Part shown: piece by piece, positions 51,787 to 61,305 of the stretch | Numbering within the stretch: the first letter of the stretch is position 1 | Layout of the letters: each line of letters begins with the position of its first letter | Position numbers and translations under genes: made by a program | Assembly: GCF_000332995.1 (NCBI RefSeq) | Contig: NZ_BANS01000025.1 | Coordinates: forward strand, 1 to 64,000 | DNA length: 64,000 bases | Direction of reading: 5' to 3' | From: Gordonia amicalis NBRC 100051 = JCM 11271 | Lineage (GTDB): Bacteria > Actinomycetota > Actinomycetes > Mycobacteriales > Mycobacteriaceae | Notes under the pieces: model-generated | Database searches by the model: none | Seen by the model: only the letters and a program-made list of their open reading frames with translations | Told to the model about the DNA's origin: nothing

Positions 51787-52623
51787 TCAGATCGGCATCG
51801 AATCGACCATCTGGAGGACGTTCTGGGCCGGGGTCTCCAGCACCACGATCATCGCCAGTTCCCGAGCCGGGTCGTCGGTGATCTTGAAGACGCCGCGACC
51901 GTTCTCGTCGATGAGGCCGGTGCCGTGCTTCCACCGCACCGGCCGCGAGGTCGCCGACGAGCGGGAGTACTCGGCGTTGAGGGCGTCCTTGGAGGCGAAC
52001 CAGAACACGCCGAACGGGCGGTCGACCGCCCCCGCGGCGCATCGCACCACGAACACGGTGCGCACCTTGCCGTTTCCGGTCTCCGACGGGCCGACCTCGT
52101 CGCGGCCGCCGGCGTACCTACGGACGCACTCGGCGTTGCCCCATCTCGCGGCGGTGTCCGGGGTCTGTGGGAGGAGCTCGGGGAACTGCGCCACGAGCGG
52201 CGCGAAGACCCCCCAGGTCGCGCCAGTGCGTACGGACTGCGACGGGCTCGGCGGCGAGACGGTGTCGCCGTCCAGCGCGGCCACCCGGTAGGTGTGTTCG
52301 CCTGCGGGCACCGAGGCGTCGACGACCTCGGTCTCCGTACCGCGGTACACGACTATCCCGTCGTCGCGGACGAGCTGATTGCCCGTCGCACCCGGCACCG
52401 CATCCCAGGTCGCGACGAGGCGTCCGGTTCCGGCGTCGAGTTTCAGGCCGGTCGGTGCATCCGGCACGTCGACGCTGGTGAGCGCACGTACCGAGAAGAA
52501 GGAGCCGACGGCGAGCAGCACCGCGGCGACGACGATCGCCGCGATCGTCCACGGCCGCACGGTCGGTGAGTTCGGCGGGGTGGTGGGCGGGCCCGCGGGT
52601 GGGGTGGTCACAGGTTGTGCCAT
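51787..52623 (-). CDS. Single-pass membrane protein coupled to the kinase, with Fn3-like domain
   Basis: A 278-residue protein of unknown function. A short Pro/Thr-rich cytoplasmic part precedes one helix (WTIAAIVVAAVLLAVGSFFS, about residues 26-45); then a fibronectin-III-like region (DAPTGLKLDAGTGRLVATWD through SVPAGEHTYRVAALDG) and a C-terminal extracytoplasmic domain with cysteines (NAECVRRY, FVVRCAAG). The outer half has the same layout as the outer half of the kinase upstream, suggesting duplication. The ATG overlaps the kinase stop by one base (TGATG). It may sense or bind the same ligand as the kinase (inference). Confidence 0.78.
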   Translation of the reverse strand: MAQPVTTPPAGPPTTPPNSPTVRPWTIAAIVVAAVLLAVGSFFSVRALTSVDVPDAPTGLKLDAGTGRLVATWDAVPGATGNQLVRDDGIVVYRGTETEVVDASVPAGEHTYRVAALDGDTVSPPSPSQSVRTGATWGVFAPLVAQFPELLPQTPDTAARWGNAECVRRYAGGRDEVGPSETGNGKVRTVFVVRCAAGAVDRPFGVFWFASKDALNAEYSRSSATSRPVRWKHGTGLIDENGRGVFKITDDPARELAMIVVLETPAQNVLQMVDSMPI

Positions 52624-54515
52624 CAGATCGGCAGCCTCTTCAGCAGATCGGCCGCAGCGGCAGCCGGTTTGCCGGGCACCACGACCCACACGACCGACTT
52701 GGCGCGGTCGCCGGTGTCATGGGCGAGGATGGCCTGCCCCTGATCACGCTGCTTGTCCGAGAGGTACAGCGTCCCCGTGAAACCCTGCGCCGTTGTGTAA
52801 CCGGTGCCGCGCAGATTGTAGGCGGTCACGTCCGCCGCCGCCCGCGCCTCCTCGGGTGTGTCGTACACGTCGACGATCACCTGGTAGTCCGCATTCTTCG
52901 CCTCGTCGTCGCGGTAACGGGTGCACCACACGGTGCGCTTGGAGGACTCGAACGCGAGGTCGCCGTCCTCGCCCCAGCACCGCATGCCGTCGAAACCGTT
53001 GGTGCTCAACGGAGATGCCGGCACGAGGTCGTGGTAGAGGTCGGCGATGGGTTGAAGTTCGCCCCAGGTCATGAAGACGTCGACAGCCTCTGAGTTGCGG
53101 GAGAACTCCGAGGTCCGGCCGTCCTCGTCCTGCGCAGCGACCTGGTAGGTGTACGTACCCGGAATCGGGCGCGGTGCGGTGAATTTCGTATCGGGACCGG
53201 AGTAGATGACCTCGTGGTTCTGGGTGACGACGTAGTCGGTCGCGTCGTCGACGTGACCCCAGGACAGTTCGACGGCGGTCGTCGTCACCTCGGCGTCGGG
53301 TGCGTTCGGGGTCTCCAGTGTCCCCGCCGAGGTGCTCACGAATCCGGCACCGGCGCCGAGGATTCCGGCGATCAGCGCGACCGCCGCCCCGATCGCGACG
53401 ACCGTGGCGCCACCTCCACGCCGGACGGGCCGGGCCGGTTCCGCGGCATGTGTGGGCTCCCATCCGTGCAGGGTCTCGGTCGAGACCATCGGCGGCCCCA
53501 GCCGCTCCCGGGCGGTCGGATCGGTCGCCCAATCACGGTACGCCGCAGATGAAGTCGGATCTCCGGCGGCAGGCATGCCCGGAGCCGACCCCGAAGAACC
53601 CGGAGACGCATGGGGATCCGGCTGCATACGCGGCCCGACGAGGGTCTGACGGGTGTCGAAGGCATCGTGCAGGGCGTCGGCGAACTCGCCGGCGGTCGGG
53701 TACCTGTCGTCTGGGTTCTTGGCCATCGCCCGAGCGAGGACCGCGTCGACCGCGGCCGGGAGCGCCCCATTGCGACTGCTCGCCGGCGGCGGCTCGTGGT
53801 ACATGTGCGCGGTCATCAGGCCGTGCAGCGACGTCGCATCGAAAGGCGGTGCGCCGGTGAGGAGTTCGAAGGCGGTGGCGCCGAGCGAATAGATGTCGCT
53901 ACGGGCGTCGACGCGTCGGCCCTCGATCTGCTCGGGCGACGCGTAATGCATCGTCCCGATCGTGATGCCGGTCCCGGTCAGGTTCGTCACCTCGTCGAGC
54001 ACCTGCGCGATGCCGAAGTCGGTGACCTTGACGGCCTCGGGTGTGAGGGAGCCGGTGTTTCCGGGACGGTCGCCGCCGAGACCCGGGGTGACGAGGATGT
54101 TCGCCGGTTTGATGTCGCGGTGCATGATCCCGCGACGGTGCGCGGCGTCGAGCCCGGCGGCCACGCCGCGGACGATCGTGCACGCCAGCCGAGGGTCGAG
54201 GGGCGCGTCGGCCGCGAGCATCCGCGCGACGTCGACACCGGGCACGTACTCCATCGCGATCCAGAGCTGACCCTCGAAGACCCCCCGGTCGTAGACGGTG
54301 ACGACATTGGGGTGGTGTAGCGGCGCGACGATGTCCGCCTCCCGCTCGAACCGGGCGCGGAACACCGGATCGGTGGCGTGTCCCGACCGCAGGACCTTGA
54401 GTGCATCCGACCGCGGCAGCCGCGGGTGGGCCGCCTTGTAGACGTCGCCCATGCCACCGCGTCCGAGCACGTCAAGGACGCGGTACCCCGCGATCAGGTC
54501 CCCTACCTGGTACAT
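52623..54515 (-). CDS. Membrane Ser/Thr protein kinase (PknB-like) with extracytoplasmic Fn3-like sensor
   Basis: A 630-residue Hanks-type kinase. Kinase domain about residues 8-270: glycine loop VLGRGGMGDVYKA, invariant Lys in ALKVLRSG, catalytic IMHRDIKPANIL, KVTDFGIAQVL and MHYASPEQIEG. An insert of about 16 residues (PGLGGDRPGNTGSLTPEAVK) stands between the catalytic loop and DFG. After a Pro/Ser-rich juxtamembrane part comes a helix (about 365-392, ATVVAIGAAVALIAGILGAG), then an Fn3-like region and a Cys-containing C-terminal domain outside. ATG 54515 (MYQVGDLIAGY) is used because of GAGG 6 bases upstream; 18 codons longer is possible. It diverges from the SnoaL-like gene. Confidence 0.93.
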   Translation of the reverse strand: MYQVGDLIAGYRVLDVLGRGGMGDVYKAAHPRLPRSDALKVLRSGHATDPVFRARFEREADIVAPLHHPNVVTVYDRGVFEGQLWIAMEYVPGVDVARMLAADAPLDPRLACTIVRGVAAGLDAAHRRGIMHRDIKPANILVTPGLGGDRPGNTGSLTPEAVKVTDFGIAQVLDEVTNLTGTGITIGTMHYASPEQIEGRRVDARSDIYSLGATAFELLTGAPPFDATSLHGLMTAHMYHEPPPASSRNGALPAAVDAVLARAMAKNPDDRYPTAGEFADALHDAFDTRQTLVGPRMQPDPHASPGSSGSAPGMPAAGDPTSSAAYRDWATDPTARERLGPPMVSTETLHGWEPTHAAEPARPVRRGGGATVVAIGAAVALIAGILGAGAGFVSTSAGTLETPNAPDAEVTTTAVELSWGHVDDATDYVVTQNHEVIYSGPDTKFTAPRPIPGTYTYQVAAQDEDGRTSEFSRNSEAVDVFMTWGELQPIADLYHDLVPASPLSTNGFDGMRCWGEDGDLAFESSKRTVWCTRYRDDEAKNADYQVIVDVYDTPEEARAAADVTAYNLRGTGYTTAQGFTGTLYLSDKQRDQGQAILAHDTGDRAKSVVWVVVPGKPAAAAADLLKRLPI

Positions 54516-54634
54516 GACGTCCTCACCGATACCCCGTGCACCCGCGGCTTCGGGCGGATGCATAGGCACCGAATGCTACCGAGTGTCACCAAACCCCGGC
54601 CGGGTACACCGTCCGAACCCTACGATCGGCGTCG

Positions 54635-55189
54635 ATGGAATCCACCGAGAAACTTCCCGACGCCCCGGGCGGGGCCTTCAGCGCGACCGAACTCGACGAG
54701 GCGTTCGCCGAATTCCAGCGCACGGTCGCCGAGGTCGCGGTCAGCGGTGACTGGGACCGCTACGCCGACATGTTCACCGAGGACGCCGACTTCGTCGAGC
54801 ACGCGCTGGGGACGCTGCGCGGCCGCGAGGAGATCCGCGCCTGGGCCTGGCGCACGATGACCGCCTTCCCCGGAAGTCACATGACGGGCTTCCCGTCGCT
54901 GTGGCACGTCGTCGACGCCCCGACCGGTCGGGTGATCTGCGAGGTCGACAACCCGATGCGCGATCCGGGGGACCAGAGCCTCATCACCGCCACGAACATC
55001 ACCATCCTCACCTATGCGGGCGACGGTCTGTGGAGCCGCGAGGAGGATGTCTACAACCCGATGGAGTTCGGCCGGGCAGCGATGCGGTGGTGTGAGAAAG
55101 CCCGCGAACACGGCAATCTCGATGAGCCCGCCGCCACGTGGATGGAGACCAGCGGCGCCTTCTTCGCCCGGTCCCACAAGAAGGGCTGA
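54635..55189 (+). CDS. SnoaL/NTF2-like protein
   Basis: A 184-residue protein with an NTF2-like cone fold: the first helix FSATELDEAFAEFQRTVAEV, then DWDRYADMFTEDADFVEHAL (the usual helix-strand entry), GREEIRAWAWRTM and a C-terminal strand set (ITATNITILTYAGDG). Members may bind small ligands or act as isomerases or hydrolases; no catalytic set is certain. It stands alone, divergent from the kinase and upstream of the desaturase. Confidence 0.8.
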   Translation: MESTEKLPDAPGGAFSATELDEAFAEFQRTVAEVAVSGDWDRYADMFTEDADFVEHALGTLRGREEIRAWAWRTMTAFPGSHMTGFPSLWHVVDAPTGRVICEVDNPMRDPGDQSLITATNITILTYAGDGLWSREEDVYNPMEFGRAAMRWCEKAREHGNLDEPAATWMETSGAFFARSHKKG

Positions 55190-55524
55190 CGCCGGGAAAA
55201 ATCCCCGCCGACCTGCGACGAGGCGACCGAACCGATCGCCCAGGACAACCGTGACCGACACCACCGTGCACGGTCGTAACGTCGGCACCATACGGACACG
55301 ACAGTGTCACAGACGGACTTGGGACCCGATCGCAAGTGCCGTAGGCTAGGGCTTTGACCAGTGGAGGAGGGCTGCGCAGTCGCGCGTCCGAGACCACCCA
55401 AGGTCCGCCCGGGTGGGCGTGACCCGCCCACGACGACGCCGCTATCCCACTCGCGGCACCGTCGCGAGGCAAGAAAAGACGACACACGTACGACATACGC
55501 GGACACCCTTCGGAGGACATCTAT
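55190..55524 (+). promoter_or_regulatory. Promoter/leader region of the desaturase gene
   Basis: 335 bases without a gene. A plausible promoter is TTGGGA (55319-55324), a 17-base spacer and TAGGCT (55342-55347), giving a leader of about 170 bases. Upstream are the palindromes ACCGTGCACGGT (55263-55274) and a GACAC/GTGTC pair near 55295-55308 that may bind a regulator. I see no riboswitch-like fold. Confidence 0.5.
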
Positions 55525-56517
55525 ATGGCACGCGAGCTGACGCAACTCGAGCTTCTCAAGGAACTCGCCCCGGTTGCCGAGGAGAACGTCAACCGTCACC
55601 TCAAGACCGCCAAGGACTGGAACCCGCACGACTATGTCCCGTGGGACGAGGGTCGCAACTTCGCGGCGCTCGGCGGCGTCGACTACGACCCCGAGCAGTC
55701 GCAGCTCGACGAGGTCGCCAAGGCCGCGATGATCACCAACCTGCTGACCGAGGACAACCTCCCATCGTACCACCGCGTCATCGCCGACAACTTCTCGATG
55801 GACTCCGCCTGGGGCCACTGGGTCGGTCGCTGGACCGCCGAGGAGAACCGCCACGGCATCGTCATGCGCGACTACCTCGTCGTCACCCGCGGTGTCGATC
55901 CGGTCGCCCTCGAAGAGGCGCGGATGATCCACATGACGAACGGCTACGACCCGATGCTGGCGACCGCCGGTCGCGTCGACGAACTCGAGGAGCACGCCGA
56001 CGAACTCGGCCTGCTGCACTCGGTCGCATACGTGACCTTCCAGGAACTCGCGACCCGCGTCAGCCACCGCAACACCGGCAAGGCCTGCAAGGACCCGATC
56101 GCGGACAAGATGCTGCAGCGCATCGCGGCCGACGAGAACCTGCACATGATCTTCTACCGCAACATCTGCGGTGCGGGCTTCGACATCTCCCCCGACCAGA
56201 CGCTGCGCGCGGTCACCGACATCGTGACCAACTTCCAGATGCCCGGCGCCGGAATGCCGAACTTCCGCCGCCACGGCGTCCTGATGGCCAAGCACGGCAT
56301 CTACGACCTTCGCCAGCACCTCGAAGAGGTCGTCATGCCGGTTCTGCGCAAGTGGAACGTCTTCGAGCGCGACGACTTCACCGCCGAGGGCGAGAAGACC
56401 CGTGAGGAGCTCGCCGCCTTCCTCGAGCAGCTCGAGAAGGACACCATCCGCTTCGAGGAGATGCGCGACCGTTCGCTCGCCCGCGAGGCCAAGAAGCGGG
56501 AGCAGCGGGCATCCTGA
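55525..56517 (+). CDS. desA1: Acyl-ACP desaturase (DesA1-like)
   Basis: A 330-residue soluble diiron enzyme like M. tuberculosis DesA1 (about 338). It introduces double bonds into ACP-bound fatty acids, feeding unsaturated fatty acids or mycolate precursors. The iron ligands are visible in TAEENRHGIVM (about residue 107) and ADENLHMIFYR (about 204), the two ExxH motifs, with further Glu in helix 3 (LTEDNLPSYH). ATG 55525 has GGAGGA upstream. The tail is rich in Glu, Lys and Arg. Gene order with dusB, LCP, phoU and pstB follows that of M. tuberculosis as I recall it. Confidence 0.94.
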   Translation: MARELTQLELLKELAPVAEENVNRHLKTAKDWNPHDYVPWDEGRNFAALGGVDYDPEQSQLDEVAKAAMITNLLTEDNLPSYHRVIADNFSMDSAWGHWVGRWTAEENRHGIVMRDYLVVTRGVDPVALEEARMIHMTNGYDPMLATAGRVDELEEHADELGLLHSVAYVTFQELATRVSHRNTGKACKDPIADKMLQRIAADENLHMIFYRNICGAGFDISPDQTLRAVTDIVTNFQMPGAGMPNFRRHGVLMAKHGIYDLRQHLEEVVMPVLRKWNVFERDDFTAEGEKTREELAAFLEQLEKDTIRFEEMRDRSLAREAKKREQRAS

Positions 56518-57719
56518 GCACGACCCTCTCCAGCAGCCCGGCGCCTTCGACCTCCGAAGGCGCCGGTTCTGCGTCCCCGGCCAAGCTCCGCATCGGCTCC
56601 ATCGAGCTGGCGAGCCCCGTCGTCCTCGCGCCGATGGCGGGTGTCACCAACGTCGCATTCCGCACGCTGTGCCGCGAACTCGAGCTCGCCCGCACCGGGA
56701 CCGTCTCCGGTCTGTACGTCTGCGAGATGGTGACCGCCCGCGCCCTCGTCGAACGTCATCCGGTCACGATGCACATGACGACCTTCGGACCCGACGAGAG
56801 TCCGCGATCGATGCAGCTGTACACCGTTGACCCGGAGTACACGTACCAGGCGGCGAAGATGATCGTCGACGAGAACCTCGCCGATCACATCGACATGAAC
56901 TTCGGCTGCCCGGTACCCAAGGTGACGCGCAAGGGCGGTGGCTCGGCCATCCCCTACAAGCGGACGCTGTTCCGCAAGATCGTCGCGGCCGCCGTCCGTG
57001 CGACCGAGGGCACCGACATCCCGGTCACGGTCAAGTTCCGCATCGGCATCGACGACGACCACCGCACGCATCTCGACGCGGGGCGCATCGCCGCCGAGGA
57101 GGGTGCCGCCGCGGTCGCCCTGCACGCCCGGACCGCGTCGCAGCGCTACTCCGGCGAAGCCGACTGGGATGAGATCGCCCGCCTCAAGGAGCACGTCACC
57201 TCGGTGCCGGTGCTGGGCAACGGCGACATCTTCGAACCAGCGGACGCGGTGGCGATGATGAACCGGACCGGGTGTGACGGAGTCGTCGTCGGCCGCGGCT
57301 GCCTCGGACGCCCCTGGTTGTTCGCCGAACTCGCCGCCGAACTCAACGGATTCGAGGCACCCAGTCCCCCGAACCTGGGCGAGGTCGCCGAGATCATGGT
57401 CCGGCACTGCCAGCTCCTCGTCGACCACCACGGCGAGATGAAGGGCTGCCGCGAGATCCGCAAACATGTGGCGTGGTACCTGCGGGGATTCCCGGCCGGC
57501 TCGGAGATCCGTCGGCGGATGGCGCTCGTCGGCAGCGTCGACGAGCTGCGCGAACTGCTGTCCGAACTGCCTGCCGACGCACCGTTCCCGAGTGACGGTC
57601 ATGGCCCGCGCGGCCGCCAGGGTTCGCCGGCGAAGGTCGCCCTGCCCGACGGCTGGCTCGACGATCCCGACGAGGACGTCGTGCCCGCCGGTGCGGAGAT
57701 CATGCACTCCGGCGGCTGA
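56514..57719 (+). CDS. dusB: tRNA-dihydrouridine synthase
   Basis: About 401 residues. An FMN-dependent TIM-barrel enzyme that reduces uridines in the tRNA D-loop. The barrel begins IELASPVVLAPMAGVTNVAF, with HIDMNFGCPVPKVTRKGGGS (the catalytic Cys segment), VTVKFRIGIDDDH and GNGDIFEPADAV following. The first canonical start in this frame, ATG 56634, would remove the first strand (IGSIELASPVVLAP), so translation probably begins upstream. No ATG, GTG or TTG is available; CTG 56514, overlapping the desaturase stop, gives MSTTLSSSPAP as a plausible N-terminus. The start is inferred. Confidence 0.88.
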   Translation: MSTTLSSSPAPSTSEGAGSASPAKLRIGSIELASPVVLAPMAGVTNVAFRTLCRELELARTGTVSGLYVCEMVTARALVERHPVTMHMTTFGPDESPRSMQLYTVDPEYTYQAAKMIVDENLADHIDMNFGCPVPKVTRKGGGSAIPYKRTLFRKIVAAAVRATEGTDIPVTVKFRIGIDDDHRTHLDAGRIAAEEGAAAVALHARTASQRYSGEADWDEIARLKEHVTSVPVLGNGDIFEPADAVAMMNRTGCDGVVVGRGCLGRPWLFAELAAELNGFEAPSPPNLGEVAEIMVRHCQLLVDHHGEMKGCREIRKHVAWYLRGFPAGSEIRRRMALVGSVDELRELLSELPADAPFPSDGHGPRGRQGSPAKVALPDGWLDDPDEDVVPAGAEIMHSGG

Positions 57720-57895
57720 CACGTTCTGCGAAAACCGTCACAACGACGGTCCGGCTGAGTTCGATTCTCAGGTGCGATCAGTAATATGGCGCGAAGGTCC
57801 CGGCCACCCGGGGCCCTGCGTGCGTGCGTGCCGCGTCGATCAGCCCCGACGCGCGGTCATGCGCATTCGAGACCTACGGGGTAGAGGAACGTGCA

Positions 57896-60160
57896 TTGAG
57901 TCGGACATCGGGACCGGACGAACCGGAGGCGGGAGACGAGGCCAACCGGTCTCGTCGTGGCCGTCGTGCCGGGCGTCCCGACGATGCCAACGACCGCCGT
58001 CCGCCGGTGGACCCCGGCGCTCGGGACGCCTCGCCGCCGGGAGCGCACCCGAGTCTCCGCGAGCCGCGTTCCAGTGATCGCTTCGTCCGCGGGCGGACCC
58101 GACTGACCGTCCGCGAGCTCATGGAGCAGATGAACGCGGAGGAACCCCGGACGCCCCCGGCCGACTCCCCCCGCCGCGGACGCTCCCGCGCCGGTGCGCC
58201 CGACCAGGCACCCCCGCCCGGCCCTTACGCGAACATCCCGCCGACGACCCGCAGCCGGTCCCGCCGCTTCAACCCGGCGCAGCCCGATCAGGTCCGGCCC
58301 CCTCGTCCTCCGCTCGGACGGAGCGACCAGGGCCAGCCCGCGGCCGACGATCGTCCCACCGAGATCCACCGCTTCGACAACGACGTCACCCAGAAGATCC
58401 CCACGATCGGTGACAAACCCGGCGAGCCCGCACCCGACCTGTCGGACCGCGCCACCGCCCAGCGCGCCTTCGAGGAGTCGCGTGCCCAGGACGCGCTGGT
58501 ACCCCCGGCCGCGACCACGCCGGACGAACCGCCGACCCCTCGCGAACCGCTCGAACGAACCCCCGACCTGACCGGTCCACTCCAACTCCGCCAGGCGCCC
58601 CGCCACCACCCGGGGCGCGGCGGCGACCGTCGCGGTGCACTCGTCCGAAAGACCACCGCCACCGGACGCATCCTGGTGGCCATCGCATGTGTGACCGCCC
58701 TGGTCGGCACCGGTTTCGTCTGGAACTACCTGCAGTCGTGGAACGGCAACTGGCGCAATGTCACCGCCGTCGACGCCGAAGACAAGAACATCCGCAACAA
58801 GGACGCCCAAAACGGCGACGAGACCTACCTGATCGTCGGCACCGACACGCGTGGCGGCAAGAACGCGAAGGTGGGTGCGGGCACCACCGCCGATGCCGAG
58901 GGCGCCCGTTCCGACACCGTCATCCTGGTCAACGTCCCGGCCAACCGTGAACGCGTCGTCGCGGTGTCCTTCCCACGCGACCTCCAGGTGGACCAGCCCG
59001 CATGCAACTCGTGGGACAACGAGACCGGCAAGTACGGCGCGGAGATGCCGGCACAGAGCGGCGTGAAGCTGAACAGCGTCTACTTCTACGGCGGCCCGCA
59101 GTGCCTCGTCCGGGTGCTGACCCAGATGAGCGGCCTCAACATCAACCACTTCATCGGCATGGACTTCTACGGCTTCGAGCAGGTCGTACGGACGATCGGT
59201 GGTGTCGAGGTGTGCTCGACGGTGCCACTCTACGACTACGAGCTCGGCAACATCCTCCGCAAACCCGGCAAACAGAAGCTCACCGGGCGCAGGGCCCTCA
59301 ACTATGTCCGCGCCCGCAACATCGCCTCCGAGGGCAACGGCGACTACGGTCGCATCAAGCGTCAGCAGCTGTTCATGTCGTCGTTGCTGCGTTCGACGCT
59401 GTCGGGCAACGTGCTGGCGAACCCCAACAAGCTCAACAGCATCGTCAACACGTTCATCAGGTACAGCTACGTCGACGGCGTCGACACCCAGTCGCTGATC
59501 AACCTCGCCGAGTCGATGCAGGGCATCGAGGCCGGTCGCGTCTCGTTCCTGACCATCCCCACCTCCGGCACGACCACCGACGGTTCCAACAATGAGATCC
59601 CACGCACCGACGACGTCGATGCGATCTTCAACGCGATCATCGACGACCTGCCGTTGCCCGGCGAGAAGGTCGAGAAGAAGAAGCCGACGTCCAAGGCGCC
59701 CTCGCGAGCTCCGAGTTCGAGGAACTCGACGGAGACCCCCGGACGGATCAACGCCACCGCGCAGAATCCCGGCAACATCGGTATCCGCGTGCTCAACGGG
59801 ACCAGCACCACCGGTCTCGCCGCCGAGGTGTCCGACCAGTTGAAGCCGTACGGCTTCGACGTCCGCGGTGTGGCCGACGCCTCGGAGAGCCGGGACGACA
59901 CCGTCGTGCGGTACGGCACCGGACAGCAGAACGCGGCCGCCACGCTGGCCGCCATGTTCCCCGGCGCCGAGATCCAGCTCGACCGGACGGTCAAATCGGG
60001 GGTCGAACTCATCCTCGGGTCCGACTTCACCGGCGAGCTGGGATCGGTGCCCGACGCCGGGGCCACGGTGAACGTCGAGCAGCTCGCGCCGGCCGAGAAC
60101 ACCGGTGATCTGCCCAACGATCTCGCCGTCACCAACGCGGGCGACACGACCTGTACCTAG
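57896..60160 (+). CDS. LytR-CpsA-Psr (LCP) family cell-wall ligase
   Basis: About 754 residues. A long basic/Pro-rich cytoplasmic N-terminus (to about 250) precedes one helix (RILVAIACVTALVGTGFVWN, about 256-275). The LCP domain (about 300-530) shows TYLIVGTDTRGGKNAKVGAG, ARSDTVILVNVPANRERVVA and VSFPRDLQVD with the conserved Asp/Arg residues that bind polyprenyl phosphate. A LytR_C domain follows (about 625-710, IGIRVLNGTSTTGLAAEVSD). LCP proteins attach arabinogalactan or other polymers to peptidoglycan. TTG 57896 is preferred because AGAGGA lies 7 bases upstream; GTG 57824 is the alternative. Confidence 0.9.
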   Translation: MSRTSGPDEPEAGDEANRSRRGRRAGRPDDANDRRPPVDPGARDASPPGAHPSLREPRSSDRFVRGRTRLTVRELMEQMNAEEPRTPPADSPRRGRSRAGAPDQAPPPGPYANIPPTTRSRSRRFNPAQPDQVRPPRPPLGRSDQGQPAADDRPTEIHRFDNDVTQKIPTIGDKPGEPAPDLSDRATAQRAFEESRAQDALVPPAATTPDEPPTPREPLERTPDLTGPLQLRQAPRHHPGRGGDRRGALVRKTTATGRILVAIACVTALVGTGFVWNYLQSWNGNWRNVTAVDAEDKNIRNKDAQNGDETYLIVGTDTRGGKNAKVGAGTTADAEGARSDTVILVNVPANRERVVAVSFPRDLQVDQPACNSWDNETGKYGAEMPAQSGVKLNSVYFYGGPQCLVRVLTQMSGLNINHFIGMDFYGFEQVVRTIGGVEVCSTVPLYDYELGNILRKPGKQKLTGRRALNYVRARNIASEGNGDYGRIKRQQLFMSSLLRSTLSGNVLANPNKLNSIVNTFIRYSYVDGVDTQSLINLAESMQGIEAGRVSFLTIPTSGTTTDGSNNEIPRTDDVDAIFNAIIDDLPLPGEKVEKKKPTSKAPSRAPSSRNSTETPGRINATAQNPGNIGIRVLNGTSTTGLAAEVSDQLKPYGFDVRGVADASESRDDTVVRYGTGQQNAAATLAAMFPGAEIQLDRTVKSGVELILGSDFTGELGSVPDAGATVNVEQLAPAENTGDLPNDLAVTNAGDTTCT

Positions 60161-60265
60161 CACGATCGTCCGGATGAGACGACGACGACGTCACCGCGCC
60201 GGTCGTTCACGCTGCGTTCATCGCCCGTGAGCGAAGAAGACCGTTCCCCGACGTACCCTGGGTAC

Positions 60266-60928
60266 ATGCGTACTGCCTACCAAGAGCAACTCGAGGAGCT
60301 GACCAACGTCCTGGGTGAAATGTGTGAACTCGCGGGTACCGCGATGTCGCGTGCCACCCAGGCGCTCCTGCAGGCCGACCTCGCCGTTGCCGAAGAGGTC
60401 ATCGGCGACAGCGAACGGATGGCACAGTTGTCGGCCCGCGCCGAGGAACAGTCCTTCGCTCTCCTCGCTCTCCAGGCCCCGGTCGCCGGCGACCTCCGCG
60501 GAGTCGTCAGTGGTTTCCAGATCGTCGCCGACGCCGACCGGATGGGTGCCCTCGCCCTCCACGTGGCCAAGGTCGCCCGTCGTCGCCACCCGGCAAAGGC
60601 CCTCCCCGAGGAGGTCAACGGCTACTTCGCGGAGATGGGCCGGCTCGCGGTGACACTCGCCAAGAATGCGCATGAGGTCTTGGTGACTCGCGACCCGCAG
60701 GCCGCGCTGCGCTTGCAGGAAGACGACGACGCGATGGACGATCTCCACCGCCACCTGTTCACCGTCCTGATGGACCGCGAATGGCAGCACGGCGTCGCCG
60801 CGGCGGTGGATGTGACCCTGCTCGGTCGCTACTACGAACGCTTCGCTGATCATGCCGTGCTGATCGGTCGCCGGGTGGTGTTCACCGCCACCGGCAAGAC
60901 CCCCGAACAGTTCCAGAACATCGGGTGA
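60266..60928 (+). CDS. phoU: Phosphate transport regulator PhoU (PhoY2-like)
   Basis: A 220-residue all-helical protein made of two PhoU repeats. It begins [20 protein letters not shown], with the metal-binding acidic motifs in [20 protein letters not shown] (first repeat) and [20 protein letters not shown] (second). It couples the Pst transporter to the SenX3/PhoR-type sensor kinase and represses the phosphate response. ATG 60266 fits M. tuberculosis PhoY2; a GTG 39 bases upstream is less likely. It lies between the LCP gene and the convergent pst genes. Confidence 0.94.
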   Translation: MRTAYQEQLEELTNVLGEMCELAGTAMSRATQALLQADLAVAEEVIGDSERMAQLSARAEEQSFALLALQAPVAGDLRGVVSGFQIVADADRMGALALHVAKVARRRHPAKALPEEVNGYFAEMGRLAVTLAKNAHEVLVTRDPQAALRLQEDDDAMDDLHRHLFTVLMDREWQHGVAAAVDVTLLGRYYERFADHAVLIGRRVVFTATGKTPEQFQNIG

Positions 60929-61094
60929 TCTTCCTCGCTCACCCTTCCCGGGGAGCGAGGGCACACATTTCGAGAGGCCGAGGATTCAGTTGGATGAACT
61001 GAACTCGGTCTCTCTTCATGTCAGTGAAGATCTGGCGCGTTTTACGCCCGGGAACGATTTCACAGCTGCACATGTCCCCGTTATGGTGGCGGAC

Positions 61095-61244
61095 ATGGGC
61101 CAGAATCAGCCGATCGAACCCGATTTCAATGCGATGACCGACGAGGACGCCGCGGCAGCCGCCCACCGACGGCAGATCATCACCTACCTCGGCGTCATCG
61201 CATCGCTCACCGCTCTGCTGGTCATTCTCCTGATCAACATGTGA
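61095..61244 (+). CDS. Small single-pass membrane protein, unknown function
   Basis: About 49 residues, not recognised: MGQNQPIEPDFNAMTDEDAA, a short basic stretch (HRRQ) and a C-terminal helix (YLGVIASLTALLVILLINM). Topology should be N-terminus inside. Start could also be ATG 61083. It lies between phoU and the convergent pstB, followed by a hairpin. Confidence 0.5.
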   Translation: MGQNQPIEPDFNAMTDEDAAAAAHRRQIITYLGVIASLTALLVILLINM

Positions 61245-61252
61245 GCAGCAGA

Positions 61253-61284
61253 CAGGGCCCCTCCCGTCACCGGGAAGGGCCCTG
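61253..61284. terminator. Bidirectional terminator between the small membrane gene and pstB
   Basis: 14-base arms (61253-61266 and 61271-61284) with one mismatch and a TCAC loop. The arm reads CAGGGCCCCTCCCG. It lies 22 bases before the pstB stop at 61306. Confidence 0.8.
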
Positions 61285-61305
61285 TTCGCGGGGTTGGTGC
61301 GTGCG

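Noticed and set aside
57857..60163. A 768-codon open frame on the minus strand
   Set aside because: Antisense to the LCP gene, whose domains are clear; composition is shadow-like.
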